Below are positions 1 to 6,063 of a stretch of 39,035 bases of DNA, in pieces. Numbering within the stretch: position 1 is the first letter of the stretch; each line of letters starts with the position of its first letter. The stretch is from contig OMOG01000247.1 in assembly GCA_900290305.1 (NCBI GenBank), positions 10,842 through 49,876 on the forward strand. Reading direction: 5' to 3'. The notes under the pieces are model-generated. The model was not told the origin of the DNA, did not search any database, and worked only from the letters and a program-made list of their open reading frames with translations. Source of the DNA: Candidatus Sulfopaludibacter sp. SbA4 (GTDB lineage Bacteria; Acidobacteriota; Terriglobia; Bryobacterales; Bryobacteraceae). The position numbers and the translations under genes were made by a program.

Positions 1-268
1 TCCTCCCATCTTGCGGATGAGCTCGTGGCCGGGGCGGAGGTAGAGGTGGTAGGTGTTGGCCAGCAGGATTTTCACGCCGAGATCTTCGGCGAGATCGCGC
101 TGGGTGAGGCCTTTGACGGTGGCCTGAGTGCCCACGGGCATGAAGACCGGGGTTTCGATGGTCCCGTGCGCGGTGTGCAGGAGGCCGGCGCGGGCACGGG
201 TGTGCGGGCACTCGGCGACTACTTCGAAGCGGGCACTCGGCGACTACTTCGAAGGAAACGGGGCTCAA
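1..268 (-). CDS. tgt: tRNA-guanine transglycosylase, N-terminal part, frame disrupted
   Basis: This is the start of the enzyme that exchanges guanine for queuine or preQ1 at position 34 of tRNAs with GUN anticodons. The minus strand reads [20 protein letters not shown] and then [20 protein letters not shown], both hallmark stretches of the Tgt N-terminus. The gene runs off the left edge, so the catalytic Asp residues are not visible. The open frame reaches back only to 243, where it meets an in-frame TAG. A 25-bp tandem duplication (204-253) causes this. With one copy removed, the frame continues to a plausible TTG start at 268 encoding [13 protein letters not shown]. As it stands the gene either starts later, at a poor codon, or is inactive, unless the duplication is an assembly error. 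Family assignment is firm; the start is uncertain. Confidence 0.8.
   Translation of the reverse strand, partial: MSPVSFEVVAECPLRSSRRVPAHPCPRRPPAHRARDHRNPGLHARGHSGHRQRPHPARSRRRSRRENPAGQHLPPLPPPRPRAHPQDGR
204..253. repeat. 25-bp perfect tandem duplication inside tgt
   Basis: Positions 204-228 and 229-253 are identical 25-mers with no gap. Because 25 is not a multiple of three, the second copy shifts the tgt frame. Removing one copy restores a continuous Tgt N-terminus, so the duplication looks recent or artefactual. Confidence 0.9.
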
Positions 269-582
269 GTAGAGATTGTGGCACGGCGGGGCGGGAAAGG
301 GCGGCGGTGGGAATTCGGGGTCGCGGTGGCACGAGGCAGGATACGCGCCGGTGAATTCCGTGAAGGGGGGCACGGGACCTATGCATCGGAATGGCTTCAA
401 CCGGCGCTGGCGTGCGAGTCTTTGGGCGGGGGATAGGTTCTGGGTTCGGATATCGTCCGGAAGCCTTGGCGACTTGATACGATAGGCGTTCTGGCGTCGC
501 TAGCCAGCTCGCAAAGCCGGCGCGATTCGCTGTGATCGTAAAACCGCACGTGGACCCGGCAATCCGTCCGAAAGGCTTGAAC
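269..582. other. No gene recognised between tgt and the DUF262-like stub
   Basis: All six frames contain short open stretches, but none has a recognisable domain or a convincing ribosome binding site. The stretch should contain the tgt promoter on the minus strand; I could not identify clear -35 and -10 boxes. Confidence 0.5.
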
Positions 583-780
583 ATGAGAGGTGAATCCGAG
601 GCATTAGGTCAATTGGCGATCAGGTACAGCGCGCAAACCCGGACGGTTCAGGACTTGGTGCACCTCTTCCAAGATCGCCAACTGAACCTGAACCCGTTCG
701 ACATCGCACCGAACCGGGGAAGTGTGGGGTCGCTCGCCGGCAGCGGGCTCATGGTATGCAGCGGGCTCATGGTATCCTAA
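583..780 (+). pseudogene. Possible DUF262 (GmrSD-type) N-terminal stub
   Basis: A 65-codon frame begins at an ATG at 583 and reads RYSAQTRTVQDLVHLFQDRQ followed by LNLNP. This resembles the opening of DUF262 domains, where a TRTV-x-DLV-x-LY-x-x-G-x-LNLNP-type segment precedes the conserved FQR motif. Here the similarity stops right after LNLNP, and the frame ends within an 18-bp duplication. I read it as a truncated relic. The match is short and made by eye, so it could be coincidental. Confidence 0.3.
740..775. repeat. 18-bp perfect tandem duplication
   Basis: Positions 740-757 and 758-775 are identical and adjacent. The pair lies just upstream of the broken RelE-like gene and at the end of the DUF262-like stub. 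It is the second short tandem duplication within 600 bp. Confidence 0.85.
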
Positions 781-798
781 AACTGGGATGACTCCCCG

Positions 799-1184
799 AT
801 GCGGAGACCGGCTCGCGGCGAAGAACCGTTGTATTGGGTGGGCTCTTCGAAGCGGGACTTGCTGGCGTTTCCCGAGGCGGTCAAAGACGGTATTGGTACC
901 GCCCTGAGCATTGCCCAATTTGGCGGGAAGCATCCTGCGGGAAGCCGTGGAAGGGCGAGGGCCCAGGCGTACTGGAGGTCGTGGAAGATCAGGACGGAAA
1001 CACTTATCGTGCCGTCTATACCGTCCGATTTCCGAAGGGCGTATATGTGCTGCACTGTTTTCAGAAAAAGTCGCACAGCGGAATTCAGACGCCGAGGCCG
1101 GATGTGGAACTCGTTTCCCGCCGTCTAAAGCTGGCCAGGAAGGACTATGAGGGCCGATATGGCAAAACCGAGCGCGGGACGTAG
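799..1184 (+). pseudogene. RelE/HigB-like (Gp49-type) toxin, frameshifted
   Basis: Two overlapping frames together give one toxin of the phage-derived Gp49-like RelE/HigB family, whose members are ribosome-dependent mRNA interferases. The first frame (from ATG 799) supplies YWVGSSKRDLLAFPEAVKD and ends its homology at FGGKHPA. The second continues with KPWKGEGPGVLEVVEDQDG, YRAVYTVRFPKGVYVLHCFQ and KKSHSGIQTP, the most conserved part of the family, to the TAG at 1182-1184. The switch falls at about 937-943, consistent with loss of one base. The reading frame ends inside the downstream antitoxin gene (26-nt overlap), the normal toxin-first order for this type II system. As written, the toxin cannot be made. 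A sequencing error is the main alternative. Confidence 0.7.
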
Positions 1185-1503
1185 CGGAAGGATCGTGAGG
1201 AGTTCGGGGAACGTATTCGCCGACCTCGGCTTTGCCGACGCCGACGAACGGCAAACGAAGGTCCGCCTCGCTTTAGCGATCAATGACGTTCTGCAGCGGC
1301 GCGGTTTATCGCAGGGAAAAGCAGCCGAGCAGTTAGGCATCAACCAACCCAAAGTCTCGGCACTCTCAAAATACCGGCTGGGAGGCTTCTCCGTGGAGCG
1401 ATTGATGCGGTTCCTCACCTCGCTCAACCAGGACGTCGAGATCGTCATCCGCAATAAGCCGCGGACCCGTCGCGCGGGACGAGTCTTCGTGACCGCTGCC
1501 TGA
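1159..1503 (+). CDS. XRE-family antitoxin of the Gp49-like/RelE system
   Basis: A 114-residue helix-turn-helix protein. The N-terminus carries SGNVFADLGFADADERQTK, typical of antitoxins paired with Gp49-like toxins. The helix-turn-helix follows at about residues 40-75 (RRGLSQGKAAEQLGINQPKV), then FSVERLMRFLTSLNQDVEIV. Such proteins bind and neutralise the partner toxin and repress the shared promoter. The ATG at 1159 fits the family start; an ATG at 1147 would add only four residues. The gene overlaps the 3' end of the broken toxin frame, so the pair was an operon. Unlike the toxin it is intact, the expected order of decay because loss of the antitoxin first would be harmful. Any present role, such as repression at its own promoter, is inferred. 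Confidence 0.8.
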   Translation: MAKPSAGRSGRIVRSSGNVFADLGFADADERQTKVRLALAINDVLQRRGLSQGKAAEQLGINQPKVSALSKYRLGGFSVERLMRFLTSLNQDVEIVIRNKPRTRRAGRVFVTAA

Positions 1504-1565
1504 GGCTCCTTGCTGCGACTGGGCATATCCGGACTAATCCTGGGAGACGGCGGCCACGGAATTGC

Positions 1566-1790
1566 GTGCGGAGGGACGACCCGGCCGTTGGTGGCGCGAA
1601 GGAAGCCTCTTTGACCTGCTATGCTGGGTGGGCCGAGGTTTCTTTCGGCGCGAAGCGAAAGGGGCTCCCGATCCAAACAGCCGACGCCTGGATTGCAGCG
1701 AGCGCCCTCTATCATCAGGTCCCGCTCATTACTTACCAACAATCGAGGCGACTACTCTCCGCTCGCTCGGGCAGAAAAGAGTTCGGTCAA
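1566..1790 (+). pseudogene. PIN-domain (VapC-like) toxin remnant
   Basis: One frame reads AEVSFGAKRKGLPIQTADAW then IAASALYHQVPLIT, matching the C-terminal half of VapC-type PIN nucleases, where the TADAWIAA segment supplies an acidic active-site residue. The expected continuation (T-x-N-x-x-D-Y/F) is found only in another frame as TNNRGDYSPL, so a frameshift lies near 1738. The N-terminal half with the first catalytic Asp is absent and no VapB partner is visible. It is a relic; the exact boundaries are approximate. Confidence 0.5.
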
Positions 1791-2034
1791 AACGACTCGA
1801 TCGGCTTTCAAGGTTCAGGGGGGACGCAGTCCTTCCCGCGGACACGGTGGCGTCCTGAAAACGCCAGAGCCATCTTATCATGCGCCGGCCGCCGTGCCAC
1901 TTGGCCGCGAATCCCACCATGACATGTGGCCCGCCGGGATTTCGGAAACCGGCATGTTGGGCGGTTCCCGCGAGACAGAATTTGATGGCTCTGAGTTGCT
2001 GCAAGTCCGCCCGTTTGGATCGTCCGCCCTCTCG

Positions 2035-2640
2035 CTATGCTGAAAGGTCCGATCCGGCGGAATCAAGCAGCTCCACAATTTCGTGCCTGCGCATTATTTC
2101 GGCCCAGGCACGGGGCGTCGCCCACAGCTCCGCGTCCGCCTCGACGGGATCGGCGCCGCACGCGAGAAAGAGCCTCACCATCTCGATGCGCCCCCACCGG
2201 CATGCCCATCCGAGCGGGGTGCTCTTGAGAAGGCCGTCGCGAACGTCGAGGCGGGCTCCGGCATCAAGCAAAATGGTGGCGAGTTGGACACCCACGCCGT
2301 GATCGCGCGAAACAGTCTCATGCAGCATGGTCTGACCATAGTCGGAGGCGCGGTGATGCGGCCCGCAGCGGGCCAGAATCAACTTGAAGCATTCGCAACA
2401 GTCGGCCTGCTGGCTGAGTGTTGTAGTCTTCACGTCCGGGCACAGGTCGCCATAGCATCCAGAACCAGCGTGGATCATCCCCGGGCCAATCGACGTGTTC
2501 GAGCGCCATGCGGACGATCTCGGCGCAAAGGGACCTGGCGCCGCCCCACAACAGTTGCTCCGCCACGGTCTGGCCTGAGTTCGGCTCGATGTGAGGATCG
2601 ATATCCCCAGCAAAAAGCTGAGCGGGAGTTCGGCATTGAG
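2035..2640 (-). pseudogene. Ankyrin-repeat protein fragment, frameshifted
   Basis: The downstream frame (from about 2420 to the TAG at 2035-2037) contains ankyrin repeats: GQTMLHETVSRDHGVGVQLA followed by TILLDAGARLDVRDG, then STPLGWACRWGRIEMVRLFL with ACGADPVEADAE. A second minus-strand frame upstream supplies AEIVRMALEHVDWPGDDPRW and FWMLWRPVPGREDYN, which reads smoothly into the first after a one-base shift near 2415-2425. Ankyrin repeats are protein-binding helical pairs, and bacterial examples like this are usually several hundred residues long. Here the 5' part is missing, so I call it a truncated, frameshifted relic. Its role and partner are unknown. Confidence 0.6.
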
Positions 2641-2747
2641 GTAAACGCAGCGACGTTATTGTGTGCGCGAATACCGCTTGCTTACGCGCGCGGCTCCGAA
2701 CAGAAGCAATCTCGGGCCAGAGAGCGTGCACATTGGCTAACGGGCGC

Positions 2748-4109
2748 CTACTTCTTGCTTCCGCGGGTCGACTTACCCTTGGTTTTCGGCGGAGTTGCAC
2801 CGGCCTTGGGCGCGCTCTTGGCGGATGTGCCGCTCCCCGGTTTGGCCTTGGAAGATGCCGCGGAAGATGCGGCGCCTTTCGCTGCGGGCTTGGGAGATGC
2901 TCCGCTTCCCGCAGACGCACCATTCGAAACTTTGTTGGTGTGAAGGTCCAGCGTAAAACTATCGCCCACGCCGGTTTTTCCCGACGTTGGATCAACCGTC
3001 ACGAATTCGCCGATAATGGAAGCGGGGGATACGGTTATCCGCAAAAACCCAAAGGTCGTATCGTTGAACACTTCCAGGGTGAGAGGGTTACCGCTGGCGT
3101 CCGTGCCGGAGGCAGGAGTCTTGGGCGCAGTGGAGCCCTTGCCGGGCTTCAAACCAGTCAGGTTGTAGTATCCGCCCATACCCGCCACCAGGTAGGGAAT
3201 CTGTTTTCCGCCCACGGTCCGCGTGTATCGCTCGTAGAGGTGGGCGTGGCCGGAGAGGTGCAGGTCCGGCTGAATGCCGGCGGCGGTGCAGGCCTGGTCG
3301 ATCTGCTTGAGCATGGCAGGGCTGGGCACGTGTTGCGGGCTGCCGGTGAATGGGGGATGATGCGTGGCGATGACCAGTGCGCGCCATTGACCGTTGGCCC
3401 GCTCGGTTTTGGCTGCCGCCAGTTGCTGCTGCAGGAAGGTCAACTGGGCGTCGCCGACGGTGGGGTCGGCGATCACTCCTTGCGTCCCGCCTTCACTGGT
3501 GTTGGAATACAGCCCGATGAACTTCACAAACGGAGCGTTCAGCGTGAAATAGACGCCCGGTTGATCCATGGTTGTTCGGGCCGCTCCTTGACTGTCGTGA
3601 CTGTTAGTGGGTTGGCTGGTGCAAAAGTTGGCTACAAAAGCGTCCAAGGACTTGGTGGTTTCGCCCTCGAAGACTGCCCCGTCGTGATTACCGGGAATCG
3701 CGAAAATCGGGGCATTATAGTTGCGGTACGGATCGTAGAACTGTTCGAAGTAGTACTGGTCCTGGCCGAAATAGTAGACTACGTCACCCAAGTGATACCA
3801 GAACGAGGCGCCGCTCGCGGTATCGCCGGCCATGGCGTCAGCGACGGCAAATTGGAATTCGGGTTTCTGAATTCCGCCGGTGTCACCGACGGTGTGAAAG
3901 GCGATCTTGCCGGCCTTCTGGATGGCTTGCGCAGCATCCGTGCCGATAACTACGGCCAAATCCATCGGGGTAGTGCTTCTGGGTGGAGGTATTGGCTCTA
4001 ATTGCGTGAGCCCCTTGGCGGCGGCGTCAGCGGAAATCTCCTGCTTGCTGAAGCTGCTGAAATTATCCGGAGTCAAATCGGGGTCTCCGAAAGCGCGACT
4101 TGTGGGCAT
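2748..4109 (-). CDS. Calcineurin-like metallophosphoesterase with low-complexity tail
   Basis: A 453-residue protein carrying the metallophosphoesterase signature in order: GDTG at 75-78, GDVVY from 108, GNHD at 140-143, THHPPF from 249, and GHAHLYERY from 287. These residues hold a two-metal centre, and the spacing is like purple-acid-phosphatase-type enzymes. From about residue 405 the tail is rich in Ala, Lys, Ser, Pro and Gly and strongly basic; it may bind surface polymers or nucleic acid, which is inference. No signal peptide is evident at the chosen start. The ATG at 4109 has a strong AGGAGG six bases upstream, which fixes the start. The gene stands alone, divergent from the hydrogenase operon. 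The substrate cannot be deduced. Confidence 0.88.
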   Translation of the reverse strand: MPTSRAFGDPDLTPDNFSSFSKQEISADAAAKGLTQLEPIPPPRSTTPMDLAVVIGTDAAQAIQKAGKIAFHTVGDTGGIQKPEFQFAVADAMAGDTASGASFWYHLGDVVYYFGQDQYYFEQFYDPYRNYNAPIFAIPGNHDGAVFEGETTKSLDAFVANFCTSQPTNSHDSQGAARTTMDQPGVYFTLNAPFVKFIGLYSNTSEGGTQGVIADPTVGDAQLTFLQQQLAAAKTERANGQWRALVIATHHPPFTGSPQHVPSPAMLKQIDQACTAAGIQPDLHLSGHAHLYERYTRTVGGKQIPYLVAGMGGYYNLTGLKPGKGSTAPKTPASGTDASGNPLTLEVFNDTTFGFLRITVSPASIIGEFVTVDPTSGKTGVGDSFTLDLHTNKVSNGASAGSGASPKPAAKGAASSAASSKAKPGSGTSAKSAPKAGATPPKTKGKSTRGSKK

Positions 4110-4642
4110 AATCCCTCCTTTTGGAATGACGACATCGTATCACAGACCGGTATTCGGGCTTATCGGGGGAACGCGGCGGTGCGGCTGCGGACACGTCGGA
4201 GCCTGACACTCCTTCGGCCAACTGTCACGATCTCGATGCTATGTGAACCGCGGTGGGTGTCCAGGTCGCCTGTCTCTGGCCGCCGCGGCCGCATCGGGCC
4301 GTTCCGAGCTCGATTTCACGCGCGTCGGCGGACCCGAAGTCCCCACCGGGCGCGGGCCGCGGCAACCTCCTCGGTGCCGGGGAGTATCTTGGAGCATTTT
4401 GCTCCACCCCGAGCAAGGAGCGTGACGGAGGTAAGTCCCGTCTATAGTGTGGCATAGAGAGAATGGCACGGTTTCCAGGGGCTGAAAACATAAGCATTTT
4501 GGAGCTCCGGGCCACCGCCGACGATTGGCAAGCTGCGCCAGTTGCGGTGAGTGGGCGCCAACGGCCTCGAGAGGATAAAGGAGTTTAAGGTCTTTTGTTG
4601 GATTTCTCCTCGACCTGTGGAAGAAAAGTGTTGAAAAAAACC
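4110..4642. other. Intergenic region between divergent phosphoesterase and hydrogenase operon
   Basis: No convincing gene is seen in 533 bp. Short frames on both strands (for example 4239-4515 minus and 4243-4457 plus) lack domains, ribosome sites and family features. The left part should hold the phosphoesterase promoter; the right end leads into the leader described below. Confidence 0.5.
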
Positions 4643-4672
4643 TTGACAGGGATAATCGGACCGTGAAATAGT
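4643..4672 (+). promoter_or_regulatory. Putative sigma-70-type promoter of the Hdr/hydrogenase operon
   Basis: A perfect -35 box TTGACA (4643-4648) is followed after 18 bases by AATAGT (4667-4672), a 4/6 match to the -10 consensus. It lies about 97 bases before the first small ORF and just upstream of the hairpin-rich leader. A second TTGACT at 4681 could belong to an alternative promoter. The -10 box is weak, so this is tentative. Confidence 0.4.
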
Positions 4673-4690
4673 TAATCAGGTTGACTTTCG

Positions 4691-4784
4691 CCGGGGTAAT
4701 ACCATTACCCGGAACCCGGGGTGGGCCGGCACTACGGGGCCTTTAGGGCCTGAGAGGAGCGAAAGCTCATGGCGCAGCCGGCCA
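4691..4784 (+). promoter_or_regulatory. Structured 5' leader that can sequester a start site
   Basis: Three elements are visible. First, a hairpin of seven pairs, GGGTAAT (4694-4700) with ATTACCC (4704-4710) around a three-base loop. Second, a long-range stem, GGCCGGC (4724-4730) with GCCGGCC (4777-4783), seven G-C pairs. Third, inside that stem, a GAGC-GAAA-GCTC hairpin with a GNRA tetraloop (4757-4768) directly abutting the ATG at 4769. The Shine-Dalgarno-like GAGAGGAG (4752-4759) and this ATG both lie within the enclosed region. The arrangement resembles a translational control element or riboswitch expression platform. It matches no riboswitch class I can name, so the regulatory role is inferred. 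Confidence 0.4.
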
Positions 4785-4909
4785 TTGTTGGAGAAGGTTC
4801 CTTACTCGCCCACCTGAGAACGGTCTGCCCCAACCCGCGTCAAGTCGCACATTACCTGCCGGGTGACGGGGAACTGGCCCTCCTTAACCACCGCACGAGC
4901 CTGATATGA
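4769..4909 (+). CDS. 46-residue small ORF coupled to the QmoC-like gene
   Basis: The frame begins MAQPAIVGEGSLLAHLRTVC and ends with RTSLI. Its TGA (4907-4909) overlaps the next gene's ATG (4906-4908) as ATGA, the layout of translational coupling. An AGGAG-type ribosome site lies 9-10 bases upstream of the ATG, inside the structured leader. The QmoC-like gene itself has no good ribosome site, so its translation may depend on ribosomes finishing this ORF. I see no domain, membrane segment or metal motif beyond one Cys. It could be a leader peptide or a small subunit; chance is also possible because part of its sequence is explained by the stem. Confidence 0.4.
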   Translation: MAQPAIVGEGSLLAHLRTVCPNPRQVAHYLPGDGELALLNHRTSLI

Positions 4910-6063
4910 GAGAAACGTCCGATCCGTCACTGCTATCGGAAGTTCGCAAATACGGTGTCTTCAACGCACACGGTTGCTTCAATTGCGGTAGCTGCACAAT
5001 TGTTTGCGACCTCGCGACCGATTCCGCTTCGTTTCCTCGCAGGACCATGCAATCCGTGGTGTTGGGACTGAAGGACTCCGTGCAGCAGAGCCTCGAGCCA
5101 TGGCTCTGCCATGACTGCGGAGATTGTTCGGTCACTTGTCCGAGGGAGGCAAAACCTCGAGAGTCGATGATGACGCTCCGGCGCTATCTGATGGCGCAGT
5201 ACGACTGGACCGGATTGTCCCGAAGAATCTGCCGTTCACCGGCGTGGGAAACAGCAGCACTCTCGTCTGCAGCAGTCTTGGTGCTGGTACTCATCATTCT
5301 CTATCACCTGTATATCGAGCATCTGGACATATCGATTTTTCGCTCCACGTCCATGGGACTGGAGCACATGTTCAACCGGATCACGTATTTTACGCTGGCC
5401 GTTTTCCTGCTACCGGCGTTTTTCATCGCATCCCACGCGGCACGCATGCTCTCACTTACGATGCGTCGCGGCCCCCACGCGGCCATCCCTGTGAAGTTCT
5501 ATCTGGCCGAAGCTAAAACCATGTTTCTGCAGATGGTCACCCATAAGCAGATCCTTAAGTGCCCCGCAACCATCCAGCGGCGGCGATGGATCATGCATTG
5601 GCTTCTCGCGTTTGGGTGCTGCCTCATGTTCGTCATCAAGTTTTTCTTCCTTAGATGGTTCCAGACCGACAAAATATATGCTCTCTATAACCCGCAAAGA
5701 TGGCTCGGCTACATGGGAGCTGCTTTTCTCCTCTTGGGTTCGCTCGATATTCTGATCGAGCGGGCCAGGAAGCGCGAGCCGATCTACGGGAAGTCCGGGT
5801 TAGGCGATCTGATACTGCCGCTGCTCCTCCTTCTGACAGCTTTGAGTGGAATGGCGGTCCATGTTCTCAGGTATGTGGGATTGGGGTTAGGCGCGCATTA
5901 TGCCTACGCCGTTCACCTCATGATCGTGGTTCCGATGCTGCTCGTGGAGGTGCCGTTCGGAAGGTCGTCGCACATGCTTTATCGTCCTCTGGCGCTCTAC
6001 TTTACCGCGGTGAAGGAAAGGGCCCTGAAGAGCCTCATGGCTGGGGAGGAAAAGGCAGCATGA
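4906..6063 (+). CDS. QmoC/HdrC-E-like membrane iron-sulfur cytochrome subunit
   Basis: A 385-residue two-part protein. The N-terminal HdrC-like part holds two [4Fe-4S] motifs: Cys24, 27, 30 and 34, and Cys68, 71, 74 and 78, each CX2CX2CX3C followed by Asp or Pro. The C-terminal part (about 115-375) has five or six hydrophobic helices with several His residues that could carry haem b, like HdrE, DsrM/NarI and the C-terminal half of QmoC. Fusion of these two modules is the hallmark of QmoC, which passes electrons between quinones and soluble HdrA-like flavoproteins. The next gene overlaps by ATGA (6060-6063), so stoichiometric production with the giant HdrA is likely. No CCG domain of HdrB is present. 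Direction of electron flow and haem content are not provable here. Confidence 0.8.
   Translation: MRETSDPSLLSEVRKYGVFNAHGCFNCGSCTIVCDLATDSASFPRRTMQSVVLGLKDSVQQSLEPWLCHDCGDCSVTCPREAKPRESMMTLRRYLMAQYDWTGLSRRICRSPAWETAALSSAAVLVLVLIILYHLYIEHLDISIFRSTSMGLEHMFNRITYFTLAVFLLPAFFIASHAARMLSLTMRRGPHAAIPVKFYLAEAKTMFLQMVTHKQILKCPATIQRRRWIMHWLLAFGCCLMFVIKFFFLRWFQTDKIYALYNPQRWLGYMGAAFLLLGSLDILIERARKREPIYGKSGLGDLILPLLLLLTALSGMAVHVLRYVGLGLGAHYAYAVHLMIVVPMLLVEVPFGRSSHMLYRPLALYFTAVKERALKSLMAGEEKAA

Noticed and set aside
604-1254. 216-codon minus-strand frame over the toxin-antitoxin genes
   Set aside because: It lies antisense to the recognised toxin and antitoxin reading frames and shows no domain of its own.
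4225-4515. Short frames on both strands between the phosphoesterase and the operon
   Set aside because: They have no domain, no ribosome site and a biased composition typical of random frames in GC-rich DNA.
4693-4768. TPP-riboswitch-like words (GGGTAATACC, CCTGAGAG) in the leader
   Set aside because: They occur in the wrong order and without the other conserved parts of the class, so I treat them as coincidence.
5700-6059. Upstream extension of the giant HdrA frame to 5700
   Set aside because: It overlaps the membrane part of the QmoC-like gene in another frame, and HdrA homology begins only after the ATG at 6060.
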